Shown one piece after another: positions 26,110-34,329 of a stretch of DNA of 64,000 nt. The translations under genes and the position numbers were made by a program. The DNA is from Bacterioplanoides sp. SCSIO 12839. Its GTDB lineage: Bacteria > Pseudomonadota > Gammaproteobacteria > Pseudomonadales > Oceanobacteraceae. The notes under the pieces are model-generated. The model searched no databases. It was not told where the DNA came from and saw only the letters and a program-made list of their open reading frames with translations. Numbering within the stretch: position 1 is the stretch's first letter; every line of letters begins with the position of its first letter. The stretch spans positions 2,444,501-2,508,500 of the forward strand of contig NZ_CP073745.1 in the NCBI RefSeq assembly GCF_024397975.1. Direction: 5' to 3'.

Positions 26110-27137
26110 TAAATATCCGTCGCGGTCGCCATCTTCAGACGCCTGGCCTGCCCTTCGAAACCAAACTGATCAACCGCACTGATCTGAACTTCGTACTCTC
26201 CGTCCTGAGGTAAGTCCAGTTCAAACTCAGGGTCAAAGGTTTCCATCTCCCACAACAGAACAGTATTTTTACGCAGCGATACGCGATACTTTTGGGCTCC
26301 CTCAACCGCAAACCAGCGCAACTGATGGGGCAATGTGATTTCTTTACTGGCCGAAAAGTCCAATCGCGGGCGTGGCAATAATTTCACCGGCTCAGGCAAC
26401 ACCTCACCTTCAATCGCCCGCAACCCCTCACCCGAACTGAGTGTTTGCTCACCCTGATCGTTCTCAAGGTTCAAGCCACCCTCCAAAAGCTCAGTTAACA
26501 TCACCGCCTTACCGTCTTCGGTATCCAGCCCCACGCGGAATTCAGTGCCACGCACCGCAGCAACAGCTGCAGGTGTTGTAATATCAAAGCGACTTCCGGC
26601 ACCGCGTAATTTTTCCACACTGGCTTTGACACGCCCTTTTAATAAGCGAATCTGAGTGTCAGCAATACCACCACGCTGGTAATAACGCAGACCTTCCATA
26701 CGGACAGAACTATTGGGCTTGAGCAATAACCTGGAATCATCCGCAAACTGAATCATTGCACTACCATTGCGGGCAGTCACAACATCAGAACGATTGAGCT
26801 TATCGCCTATCGCCAGCATGGTTTCATCCGGCTGATTTTCCCGGGAGACACTCACCTCACCTTCAACCGCAATTACCAGTGCCTGAGCCAAGGCCGGCTT
26901 CAACCAGGACCTTGGGATTTTAAGCACCGTACCAGGCGGCAAATATTTGGGCGTTTTAACCTGATTGTATTCCACCAGCTTACGCCAGCATTGGTTATCA
27001 GCGACATAACTTTTGCAAATATCCCAGATGGTGTCCGTCACTTTGACTTCATACAACCAATCCGGATCTTTTTCTTCTGCACTTGCCACAGGCGAAAAGA
27101 ATAAAAACGGCAGCAACAATAAAACAACACGCCACAT
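26109..27137 (-). CDS. exported FecR-domain protein with N-terminal LysM
   Basis: The 342-residue protein has a signal peptide (MWRVVLLLLPFLFFSPVASA). A LysM unit follows at about residues 27-80 (YEVKVTDTIWDICKSYV, then PKYLPPGTVLKIPRSW), which should bind peptidoglycan. The FecR domain is at about 95-235: GSAMIQFADDSRLLLKPNSSV and then FDITTPAAVAAVRGTEFRV, the two conserved blocks. The C-terminal 100 residues look like a fibronectin-type beta unit (RWFAVEGAQKYRVSLRK, YEVQISAVDQFG). It lies 4 bp after the response regulator gene and overlaps the CHASE2 kinase gene, so the three form one signalling unit, perhaps sensing the cell wall or envelope. The sensing role is inference. Confidence 0.85.
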   Translation of the reverse strand: MWRVVLLLLPFLFFSPVASAEEKDPDWLYEVKVTDTIWDICKSYVADNQCWRKLVEYNQVKTPKYLPPGTVLKIPRSWLKPALAQALVIAVEGEVSVSRENQPDETMLAIGDKLNRSDVVTARNGSAMIQFADDSRLLLKPNSSVRMEGLRYYQRGGIADTQIRLLKGRVKASVEKLRGAGSRFDITTPAAVAAVRGTEFRVGLDTEDGKAVMLTELLEGGLNLENDQGEQTLSSGEGLRAIEGEVLPEPVKLLPRPRLDFSASKEITLPHQLRWFAVEGAQKYRVSLRKNTVLLWEMETFDPEFELDLPQDGEYEVQISAVDQFGFEGQARRLKMATATDI

Positions 27138-27141
27138 AACC

Positions 27142-27837
27142 TTATCCCTGATCGATACGCTCTAACCGATAACCATGCTGGTAAATCGTTTTAATACGGA
27201 AACCACTGGCTGGAGTTATTCCTAATGCTTTGCGCACACGACTGATATGCACATCAACGGTGCGGGTATTCAGATCCGTTGACACACCCCAGACCGCATC
27301 TAATAAGAAACTACGGGACATAATTCGGCCGATGTTATCGAACAGGCAGGTCGCCAATTCGAAATCTTTATCCGTCATATCAACCGGATTACCATCACAA
27401 AAAGCCTGACGATTCTGCATTTCAAAACGATAAGGGCCATGCTCTAAAACACGCCCATCTCCAGCTTCAGGGCCTTTAATCCGGCGTAACAAAGATGTCA
27501 GACGCGCCTTCAGCTCCGTTTTCAACAACGGTTTACGCATATAGTCATCAGCCCCTAATTCCAGTGCTGTAACGACATCCTCTTCACTGTCGCGCATGGA
27601 GCAAAACAGCACTGGTAAGTCCTGATGGTACTTCTCACGAATCTGGCGCAATGCTTCCGTGCCTGGCATATCCGGCAGCTCCCAGTCGAGTACTGCCGCA
27701 TCAAAATTGCGATCTTTAAGGCGCTTCAACAATGCCTGAGCCTGACTGAAATGCTCATATTCGAACCCAAACTCCTCAAACCAGCCAGTGACATTAGCAG
27801 CCTGATCCGGATCATCTTCAAGATAAGCAATTAACAC
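27142..27837 (-). CDS. OmpR/PhoB-family response regulator
   Basis: The 231-residue protein has a receiver domain with acidic E7-D8-D9, phosphoacceptor Asp51 (DAAVLDWELPDMPGTEAL) and the Lys of MRKPL. A winged-helix output domain follows (residues about 135-228: MTDKDFELATCLFDNIGRIMSRSFLLDAVWG, then RTVDVHISRVRKALG and GYRLERI). It should be phosphorylated by the CHASE2 kinase downstream and bind DNA as a dimer. It begins 9 bp after the OmpA-family gene stop and is followed by the FecR and kinase genes in tight order. Target sites are not known. Confidence 0.92.
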   Translation of the reverse strand: MLIAYLEDDPDQAANVTGWFEEFGFEYEHFSQAQALLKRLKDRNFDAAVLDWELPDMPGTEALRQIREKYHQDLPVLFCSMRDSEEDVVTALELGADDYMRKPLLKTELKARLTSLLRRIKGPEAGDGRVLEHGPYRFEMQNRQAFCDGNPVDMTDKDFELATCLFDNIGRIMSRSFLLDAVWGVSTDLNTRTVDVHISRVRKALGITPASGFRIKTIYQHGYRLERIDQG

Positions 27838-27846
27838 AAAAAACTC

Positions 27847-30228
27847 CTAATTAACGATTCCGGTCAATATAAATTCAACCCGGCGATTTTTATCGCGACC
27901 TTCAACAGTGCGGTTATCAGCAACAGGCTCTCGCTCTCCCATTCCCAACGCACTCAGACGCTCAGCTTCTATCTGCATGTTTAATAATTCACGCACAACT
28001 GACTCAGCACGCTGTTGAGAAAGTTGACGATTATAATGATCACTTCCACGACTGTCGGTGTGCACTCTCACTTGCAGTCGCAGTTTTTCAAAATTTTTCA
28101 TCTGAGTATGTAATGGCTCAGCCAGCTCTTGAACCACTTTTCTGGCGTTGCCGGTTAACTCATGCGAGGAGGAAACAAAATCAATGCCGCCAATAACCCC
28201 CTGAAAAAAGACACACCCTGACTCGTCAACGCGCACCCCATCGCTGACCGGAGTGCTGAGGCAAGCATCTTTATCATCCAACACACCATCACTGTCGCTA
28301 TCCACGACCAACGGCACAATCATGGCACGACGCACGGGAACAATTTCAGGCTCAACGGCAGGCAAGGCATAAACTAATGCCTGTTGTTGCCCAAAGCGCT
28401 TAGTCAGCGAAAGAGACAGCATCATGGCATCGGTATCAAACGCGTCAATCTGCAGCGCCGTACTGTAATTACCAGGCAGATACCACTCCAACCCAGCTCC
28501 GGTAATCAGCTGAATAGAAGTCTGTTGCTCAAATTCAACATCGTCTCCCTGGTTCATCAAAGTCCCGAAACCTAACCGACCAACCAGAGATAAACTCCAG
28601 GGCAATCGCTCGCCGCCCAGAATCCAATAATTACCAACCACAGAAGCAGCCAATGACTGGTAAGACAAGTAACCATCCGGAGCCGATCCGATATCAGGAG
28701 AAAGCCTGGCACGGCCAAGATCCGCATAAGCCGCTTCAAGCGACCAGAAGTGATTTATGTCCCAACCACCCGCAACGCGATATGCCCAATCACCTTTACG
28801 GTCAACGGAATACAAGCTGCCACTGGTATCTGGCTCAAGCTGGCTGCGCCCAAAACCGGCGGATAAATACCAATCAAAACCACCACTCTGGGTTAGCGCA
28901 AATGCTTCATTGCCAGCTTCTGGTTCTTGAGCTTCTGTCGCCTGAGCTCGTGTCACAACCAATAGCGGAAACAACAGTAACAACCACCACAATGCACCAA
29001 CACCATCATTCGCTGTCGACACCTCTCCTAATTCGAGCTGAGGTGGAGGCGGAGGCGATGAATCACCATCAACATAATCAAAAATACCGTCACCATCGGT
29101 ATCCGGGCACAGAGGCCAATCCGGACATTCAACGGCATCAGCAACCCCATCGGAATCACTGTCACCACCGGCACCATTGGCATTTAAACGTCCATCAAAA
29201 TCCACCACATCCGGAATACCGTCACGGTCGGTATCAAGCCGCTGTGAGGCATCAAATGGATTATTACGCTCATTTTCATCCAACAAGCCATCACCGTCAG
29301 AATCCGCGTCACGATAATCGGCATCACCGTCCTGGTCAGTATCTAACACTTGTGTAGCCGGGTTATTATCCTGATCGAAATTAGGGTCTTCGATATTATC
29401 GGGAATACCGTCGTCATCGGTATCCAGACGACTATCGAGATAATCCGGCCTCCCGTCAGCCGGTAAATCAGAATCTGGGCAAGCCGGATAGACCGGACAC
29501 TCCTGAGCATCACTCAGGCCGTCATTATCACTATCGCCACCGCCCTGCAGCGAAGAGCGATCATCAAAATCATAAACGTCCGGGATACCATCGCTATCCT
29601 GATCGGATGAAACAGGCCTTTCGATTTCATCCAGACGGCCGTCGTTATCGGAATCCGTATCGCGAAAGTCTTCCTGAGCATCACCATCAATATTCAGAGC
29701 CGTCACAATTGCTCCAGAACCATTGCCCGCAATATGATCTGCTTCCAGGTCATCAACCAGGCCGTCGTTATCGGAATCCTGATCAAGGTAATCAAACGTG
29801 CCATCAGAATCGCTGTCTAGACATGGCAACGAACGTCCACACTCGGCTAAATCATCAATGCCATCAGCATCCGAGTCACCTGCACCAGAGCCATCATCAT
29901 CCGGGTCAATATAGTCCGGGATGTTATCGCCATCAGTATCAGTTACTTCTAGTTCATCATTAATGCCATCACCGTCGGAGTCCTGCCCGGCATGAACTCC
30001 CCGCATACACCCAATAAAGTTGCTGCTGCGAATCACGGAACGAATACCATCACAAATGCCATCGCCATTCACATCCGGGTTACTATCATCCGTATCCGGG
30101 CCTGCGATACATTCACCAACACGGCTCTGATTGTCGCGGCACAAGCCATCATTATCTACGTCATTCACCGAGCCAAATACACTCACTGAAGCCCCGAAGC
30201 TGATCAGAAAAAGAACTACACGAATCAC
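27847..30228 (-). CDS. exported protein: calcium-binding TSP3 repeats fused to an OmpA-family outer-membrane protein
   Basis: The 793-residue protein has a signal peptide (MIRVVLFLISFGASVSVFGS). Residues about 25-395 are Asp-rich thrombospondin type 3-like repeats (units such as DSDGDGINDELE and DSDNDGLVDDLE, spaced by Cys), which bind Ca2+. Near residues 408-428 comes an internal hydrophobic stretch (GALWWLLLLFPLLVVTRAQA), then about 200 residues of beta-barrel-like sequence (GFDWYLSAGFGRSQL, WDINHFWSLEAAYADLG), one more Asp-rich loop, and an OmpA-like C-terminal domain (LRLQVRVHTDSRGSDHYN, SQQRAESV, RDKNRRVEF) that grips peptidoglycan. The hydrophobic middle looks like a former C-terminal sorting signal or second signal peptide, so the gene may be a fusion of two. 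It is the first gene of the signalling cluster. Confidence 0.82.
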   Translation of the reverse strand: MIRVVLFLISFGASVSVFGSVNDVDNDGLCRDNQSRVGECIAGPDTDDSNPDVNGDGICDGIRSVIRSSNFIGCMRGVHAGQDSDGDGINDELEVTDTDGDNIPDYIDPDDDGSGAGDSDADGIDDLAECGRSLPCLDSDSDGTFDYLDQDSDNDGLVDDLEADHIAGNGSGAIVTALNIDGDAQEDFRDTDSDNDGRLDEIERPVSSDQDSDGIPDVYDFDDRSSLQGGGDSDNDGLSDAQECPVYPACPDSDLPADGRPDYLDSRLDTDDDGIPDNIEDPNFDQDNNPATQVLDTDQDGDADYRDADSDGDGLLDENERNNPFDASQRLDTDRDGIPDVVDFDGRLNANGAGGDSDSDGVADAVECPDWPLCPDTDGDGIFDYVDGDSSPPPPPQLELGEVSTANDGVGALWWLLLLFPLLVVTRAQATEAQEPEAGNEAFALTQSGGFDWYLSAGFGRSQLEPDTSGSLYSVDRKGDWAYRVAGGWDINHFWSLEAAYADLGRARLSPDIGSAPDGYLSYQSLAASVVGNYWILGGERLPWSLSLVGRLGFGTLMNQGDDVEFEQQTSIQLITGAGLEWYLPGNYSTALQIDAFDTDAMMLSLSLTKRFGQQQALVYALPAVEPEIVPVRRAMIVPLVVDSDSDGVLDDKDACLSTPVSDGVRVDESGCVFFQGVIGGIDFVSSSHELTGNARKVVQELAEPLHTQMKNFEKLRLQVRVHTDSRGSDHYNRQLSQQRAESVVRELLNMQIEAERLSALGMGEREPVADNRTVEGRDKNRRVEFILTGIVN

Positions 30229-30447
30229 TGACGCACCGTCCGTACTACCTTAATATTTGTGCCCGACACGATTTTTATCAGATCACAATCCATTTTTAAC
30301 CCCAATAAGCCTCGTATAACACCCCACATTACACCCAGGCTACAACCTCAAAAACGACTAACTAAAAACAACCGCATATTATCACAATGCAGCATCAACC
30401 TTTTGGCACAGCTCTATATTACAACCAAAGTATTGATAGCAACATTA

Positions 30448-31053
30448 TTACTGGATTGCCGTCGCCTCAGTCTGAGCAGTCATTTCAGCGGCCAGCTGAG
30501 CAAGCAATTGCTTCTGAACCAAAACCGCCTGAGCAAAGCCATTACCACTCAGCGTTTGCTGCAAATAAAACCGCTGCATGCCTGACTCACCCACCAGATA
30601 ACTACCAGACAGTGTTACCAAACCAGATTCATTCACGGCAAACTGATCAACCATCAAACGAATAACATCGTTATTTTTCTCATCAGAGTTTTTCCGGGCC
30701 GATGCTTTCTGAAAAGAATAGCCCTGCCTTGCACTGGAAACCTGACAGGCACATTGCTGATTCAACTCATATTCAAGCACCTGAGTAATACCCGAAGCCA
30801 GAGGCTCAGCCCACAAATGATAATGCGCTAGCTGAACCTGATTATCTGCGCGTAACATCACCAAAGCAGCACGATTGAGATGATCGGCTAACACCACAGG
30901 TTCAATAAAATAACTTTGCTGGTGATTCGTCACTGGTTTAAAAGGGCCGTTGTCAGCGCTCAATAAATAATACTGCGTTGCCGGAACTTTACTGGCGCAA
31001 GCCGTGACCAGGGTCACCATAAATACCAGCAAAAACATTAACCACTTTTTCAT
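30448..31053 (-). CDS. pqiC: PqiC-type outer-membrane lipoprotein
   Basis: The 201-residue lipoprotein starts MKKWLMFLLVFMVTLVTACAS, with a lipobox VTAC (Cys 19). The start is at 31053 or the ATG one codon earlier; TGGAG lies just upstream. The mature sequence contains ATQYYLLSADNG and the ABC-type lipoprotein-family pattern (FIEPVVLADHLNRAALVMLRADNQVQLAHYHLWAEPLASGI) of PqiC/YmbA. It should sit in the inner leaflet of the outer membrane and dock the PqiB tube. It follows pqiB by 26 bp, the last gene of the operon. Confidence 0.85.
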   Translation of the reverse strand: MKKWLMFLLVFMVTLVTACASKVPATQYYLLSADNGPFKPVTNHQQSYFIEPVVLADHLNRAALVMLRADNQVQLAHYHLWAEPLASGITQVLEYELNQQCACQVSSARQGYSFQKASARKNSDEKNNDVIRLMVDQFAVNESGLVTLSGSYLVGESGMQRFYLQQTLSGNGFAQAVLVQKQLLAQLAAEMTAQTEATAIQ

Positions 31054-31079
31054 CATCAACTCCAAAAATCAGAACACAC

Positions 31080-32708
31080 TTAAGGGGCAACCGGCTGAAT
31101 ATCATCGCCTTTGGGTTCACTGAACAACAACGCGCTTGGTTTGTTATTAAGCTCATGTAGCAATGGCTGCAAATCCCCCAGCGCAGCTTGCAAATCCGTC
31201 ATCAATTGGCGGGCCTGGCGGTAATTTTCAGACTCGGGACCAACCCCCGCCAACGCCTTATCCATCGACCGTAGAGTGTCTGCTAATTGCGCTGGTAATT
31301 GACGGGTATTTTCATCCGCCAGCAGGCTGTTGGTGTGATGCCCGAACTGCTCGATTTTTTCCAGAGTTGCATTCAGCTGAACCAACATTTGATTGGTTTG
31401 TTGCATGGTATTTTCCAAAGGCAGACCATTCACCTTATCGAGCAATTTTTCGATCTTATGGGTAATTTGCTCTAACCCTTCCTGAGAAGTTGGTATCACA
31501 GAGTAGCCAGAGTAATACTCGGGAAATTCCGGCAACTCATCATCATGAAAGTTAATGGCCACAAACTGACTGCCACTCAGCAAATTGCCGGTTTGCAATT
31601 TGGCACTCAAGCCAGCCGTAATCCATTCGGAAAAGTCACGACGAAAGCGATCAATCCCCTGCTGGCTATCGCCATAATCAATCCGCCCGGGCTCCAGGTA
31701 AATCAATACCGGAATCATTTTATCCAAATGGGAATCACCCGAGCGCTCAATGCCATCCACATTGATTTTGGCAACCGTACCAATGCGGATACCGCGATAC
31801 TCAACCGGTGCCCCTGTGGTTAATCCACGTACTGAGTCTTCCAGCAACACCAGATACTCCGCCCGATATTGATAACGATGCTCGAAGGCTGAGCGCTTAT
31901 CAGGGTGCAAATGAAAAGGCTGATCGCCGTCAGAACGCTGACCCAAGGGCAAATCCGGCGGTACATCAAAGGTAATACCACCCGCCAACATGGACGCCAG
32001 CGAACCCGTTGTCACACGCAAACCATCAGCAGAAGCATCAAACTCAATGCCTGCAACATTCCAGAAACGAGTGTTTTCTGTGATTAAACGGTCATAAGGG
32101 GCATCAATAAACACCTGATATACCGCCTGTTTCATATCGGCATCAAAGCTGGCACTTTCAACCTGCCCCACACGAAAGCCCTGATACAACACCGGATCTG
32201 CGACCGTCAAAGAGTGACTGGTATCGCTGAATAATTTTAATGCCAACCCCGGCGTACCGGGTGACGTTAATGGAATATCTTCCAGCCCTGTAAAGGTCTT
32301 TGCACCAGCACTTTCTTTGCCAGGATCCAGTTCAATGTAAGCGCCGGATAATAAGGTATCCAGACCAGAAACCCCGGTTGTACCTATACGAGGACGCACT
32401 ACCCACAAGCGCGCATCTTGTGTCAGTAAAGACTCGGCCGTTTTATCAATTCTGGCAGTCACAGTAATGCCATCCAGACCAGGATTGAGCATCACCGACT
32501 CAACCGTACCAATATCCACACTGCGGGTTTTAATCCGGGTTTTACCGGCTTCGAGCCCCTCGGCAGTCGCAAACGTAATAGTGATTAACGGCCCCTGGTT
32601 CGCCATGGAGCTGTACACCATCCAAATACCAATCAATAACGCAACCAAAGGAATCAGCCACACCGGTGACCAACCCGACTCTTCAACTTCAGGGCGACTT
32701 GCTTCCAT
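31080..32708 (-). CDS. pqiB: PqiB, MCE-domain lipid-transport protein
   Basis: The 542-residue protein has one N-terminal membrane helix (VWLIPLVALLIGIWMVYSSM, residues 17-36) and three MCE domains (about 40-135, 155-235 and 280-385; hallmarks VESVMLNPGL, VLYQGFRVGQVESASFDAD, VEYRGIRIGTVAKINVDG). A long helical C-terminus (about 410-540) follows, forming the needle. PqiB hexamers form a channel across the periplasm between membranes for phospholipids. It is one base from the pqiA-type gene upstream. Length and domain number match Escherichia coli PqiB. Confidence 0.92.
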   Translation of the reverse strand: MEASRPEVEESGWSPVWLIPLVALLIGIWMVYSSMANQGPLITITFATAEGLEAGKTRIKTRSVDIGTVESVMLNPGLDGITVTARIDKTAESLLTQDARLWVVRPRIGTTGVSGLDTLLSGAYIELDPGKESAGAKTFTGLEDIPLTSPGTPGLALKLFSDTSHSLTVADPVLYQGFRVGQVESASFDADMKQAVYQVFIDAPYDRLITENTRFWNVAGIEFDASADGLRVTTGSLASMLAGGITFDVPPDLPLGQRSDGDQPFHLHPDKRSAFEHRYQYRAEYLVLLEDSVRGLTTGAPVEYRGIRIGTVAKINVDGIERSGDSHLDKMIPVLIYLEPGRIDYGDSQQGIDRFRRDFSEWITAGLSAKLQTGNLLSGSQFVAINFHDDELPEFPEYYSGYSVIPTSQEGLEQITHKIEKLLDKVNGLPLENTMQQTNQMLVQLNATLEKIEQFGHHTNSLLADENTRQLPAQLADTLRSMDKALAGVGPESENYRQARQLMTDLQAALGDLQPLLHELNNKPSALLFSEPKGDDIQPVAP

Positions 32709-33341
32709 TTATTCTTTGTCCTCCAACACATCCCAGATTAAGCGCGGGTCAAAATTTTTCGCAGCAAACATAGTAATTACCACCACCGCTGCAAAGGCCA
32801 ATGCAGCAGGCCCAGGCAGTATCGACATCAGATTTCCCAACTGAACCAACGCAACCATTAAGGCTACAACAAACACATCCACCATCGACCAGCGGCCAAT
32901 AAACTCTGTGATTCGATACAAATGGGTTCGGCGTCGTGGCGTTTGCTGGCGGCCACGCTTAACGGTGTAACACAGCCAGATAAGCGCCAATAACTTAGCC
33001 AATGGCACCACCACACTGGCGATAAAAATAATCAATGCAATGGGATAGTCACCATGCATCCAAAAATACACAACACCACTCAGAATGGTATCACTGCTAC
33101 TCACTCCTAAGGAGCTGGTCACCATGATAGGCAATACATTCGCCGGAATGTACAAAATCATTGCAGCAATCACCAACGCCATGGTCACTTGTAACGAGTG
33201 TTTTTTGCGCAACATCAAATGATGCCCACATTCAGGACAATGTTGTTGAGTGTGATGCGACAAACGCCCACACACATGACAACAGGCCAGACCTTGCTGC
33301 GCTGCACTGCCCGATGAGTAGCGGCAATCAGGGCTATCCAC
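32709..33341 (-). CDS. pqiA: PqiA-type membrane protein, C-terminal half as a separate gene
   Basis: The 210-residue protein has one PqiA domain. It has two zinc-ribbon-type Cys pairs, LACCHVCGRL and HCPECGHHL, then four membrane helices with SLGVSSSDTILSGVVYFWMHG, WSMVDVFVVALMVALVQLGN and LSILPGPAALAFAAVV. The start is a GTG at 33341: GGGGAAG lies 6 nt before it, and it gives the expected short lead before the first Cys pair. An ATG at 33401 would overlap the previous gene by 68 bases. In E. coli both halves are one PqiA protein; here two genes overlap by 8 bases. Confidence 0.85.
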   Translation of the reverse strand: MDSPDCRYSSGSAAQQGLACCHVCGRLSHHTQQHCPECGHHLMLRKKHSLQVTMALVIAAMILYIPANVLPIMVTSSLGVSSSDTILSGVVYFWMHGDYPIALIIFIASVVVPLAKLLALIWLCYTVKRGRQQTPRRRTHLYRITEFIGRWSMVDVFVVALMVALVQLGNLMSILPGPAALAFAAVVVITMFAAKNFDPRLIWDVLEDKE

Positions 33342-33951
33342 GGCAACTTCCCCGCCGCAGCCATTGCCACAACTGCAAACGATCCGTTTTGGATAACACA
33401 TAAGTCACAGCAATACTGAAGGCAATATAGGCCCAAAGTGAAATCCCGGGAATCACATCCGCCATCCCTGCCAGCTTAATCAGACTGACCAGCACCCCAA
33501 TCAGAAAAACCTCCACCATCGACCAGTCAGCCAAACGAAATAGCTGAGTGATGATTGTTTTGCCATACACGGGAGTTCGGTTAAAAAAGAGCGGCGTTAA
33601 CAAATAAAGCACACACAAAAGATAGGCTGCAGGCGCCAGAACGATAAAGATAAGAATCAGAATGCTTAACCCGGGGTAATCGTAGTGCCACAACGTAGTA
33701 ACACTCTGCAATAACGTAATCTGCTGATACTGGCCCGATACCTCAAATGCCAGAAAAGGAAACGCATTTGACATCACCAGCAATAAAAGCGCACAAATGG
33801 TAATTGCCAGCAGCCGCTCAGCATTTCGCGAGTCAAAACTGGCGATTAACGAATGGCAACGAGGACAACGTAATTGATAGCGTGGCTCAGAGGGCAATTC
33901 GATTAATAGATCGCAGGCATGGCAAGCGGTTTGATTTTCCATTGACTCCAT
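33334..33951 (-). CDS. pqiA: PqiA-type membrane protein, N-terminal half as a separate gene
   Basis: The 205-residue protein starts MESMENQTACHACDLLIELP, with a second in-frame Met at codon 4. The zinc-ribbon pair is ACHACDLL and LRCPRCHSLI, followed by four membrane helices (ICALLLLVMSNAFPFLAFEVSG, LILIFIVLAPAAYLLCVLYLL, WSMVEVFLIGVLVSLIKLAGM). This is the first gene of the pqiA-pqiA-pqiB-pqiC operon, which moves lipids between inner and outer membrane and answers to membrane stress in other bacteria. It and the next gene are homologous halves; both keep the WSMV motif. Confidence 0.85.
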   Translation of the reverse strand: MESMENQTACHACDLLIELPSEPRYQLRCPRCHSLIASFDSRNAERLLAITICALLLLVMSNAFPFLAFEVSGQYQQITLLQSVTTLWHYDYPGLSILILIFIVLAPAAYLLCVLYLLTPLFFNRTPVYGKTIITQLFRLADWSMVEVFLIGVLVSLIKLAGMADVIPGISLWAYIAFSIAVTYVLSKTDRLQLWQWLRRGSCRG

Positions 33952-34145
33952 TAGTACCTCACACAGCCATGACAGCCGACACCCGGAAAATCATAATTGA
34001 ATTGAACAGCAGTGAAAAACAATGGCGGAAAATAATGCATAAAACATGACATTGATATGTAATTTCCGCAAAACGATGACCCCAAACAAAAAAGACGACC
34101 TCCTTATTACAAGGGTCACCTTTTCAGAGCGTTTCAAACAGGCAC

Positions 34146-34174
34146 AAAAAAGGCGATCCGAAGATCGCCTTTTT
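34146..34174 (-). terminator. intrinsic terminator, second downstream of aceA
   Basis: GGCGATC and GATCGCC form a perfect stem with a CGAA tetraloop, flanked by A- and T-runs. It follows the duplicated aceA tail. Confidence 0.8.
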
Positions 34175-34203
34175 CAGAACTAAACTATCTAGCCAACCTC
34201 GAA

Positions 34204-34273
34204 CTAAGAGAACTGATTAACAGTGCTCTTAACACCGCCCGCTTTCAGAGCTGATATTATCCAGAGTCACCAG
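34204..34273 (-). pseudogene. remnant duplicate of the aceA 3' end
   Basis: Read on the minus strand, 34251-34204 encodes ALKAGGVKSTVNQFS and a stop, against ALKAGGAKNTSNQFS at the real end of aceA (34330 onward). The match continues a few bases upstream (TGGTGA) but is interrupted by an insertion. There is no start and no longer frame, so it is a scar of a partial tandem duplication. Confidence 0.75.
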
Positions 34274-34277
34274 GCAC

Positions 34278-34304
34278 AAAAAAAGGCCTCCTAAGAGACC
34301 TTTT
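34278..34304 (-). terminator. intrinsic terminator of aceA
   Basis: An imperfect stem (AAGGTCTC with GAGGCCTT read on the minus strand), followed by a run of seven T, lies 25 bp after the aceA stop. Confidence 0.7.
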
Positions 34305-34329
34305 CTTCAAACAATTCTAACAGTTCAGA

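Larger units (their letters stand above)
33952..34329. other. intergenic region with hairpins and an eroded duplicate of the aceA 3' end
   Basis: The 378-bp space holds no intact gene. The left part is the upstream region of the pqi operon. The right part holds two clear terminators (34146-34174, 34278-34304), a weaker hairpin near 34087-34124, and a degenerate copy of the last codons of aceA (34204-34273). Each hairpin is followed by a shared string GTGCCTG on the minus strand, as if a block of gene tail plus terminator had been copied twice. Confidence 0.6.

Noticed and set aside
28653-29963. long His/Gln/Pro-rich open frames on the plus strand opposite the TSP3 protein
   Set aside because: They arise from the repetitive Asp codons of the real gene read backwards; the TSP3/OmpA reading is coherent with signal peptide and domains.
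29040-30000. short regularly spaced repeats resembling an array
   Set aside because: The regularity is coding (Asp-rich calcium repeats), the units are not identical, and no cas genes are present, so it is not a CRISPR array.
33341-33401. longer start (ATG at 33401) for the second PqiA-type gene
   Set aside because: It would overlap the previous gene by 68 bases with no ribosome site; the GTG at 33341 has GGGGAAG before it and gives the family-typical N-terminus.
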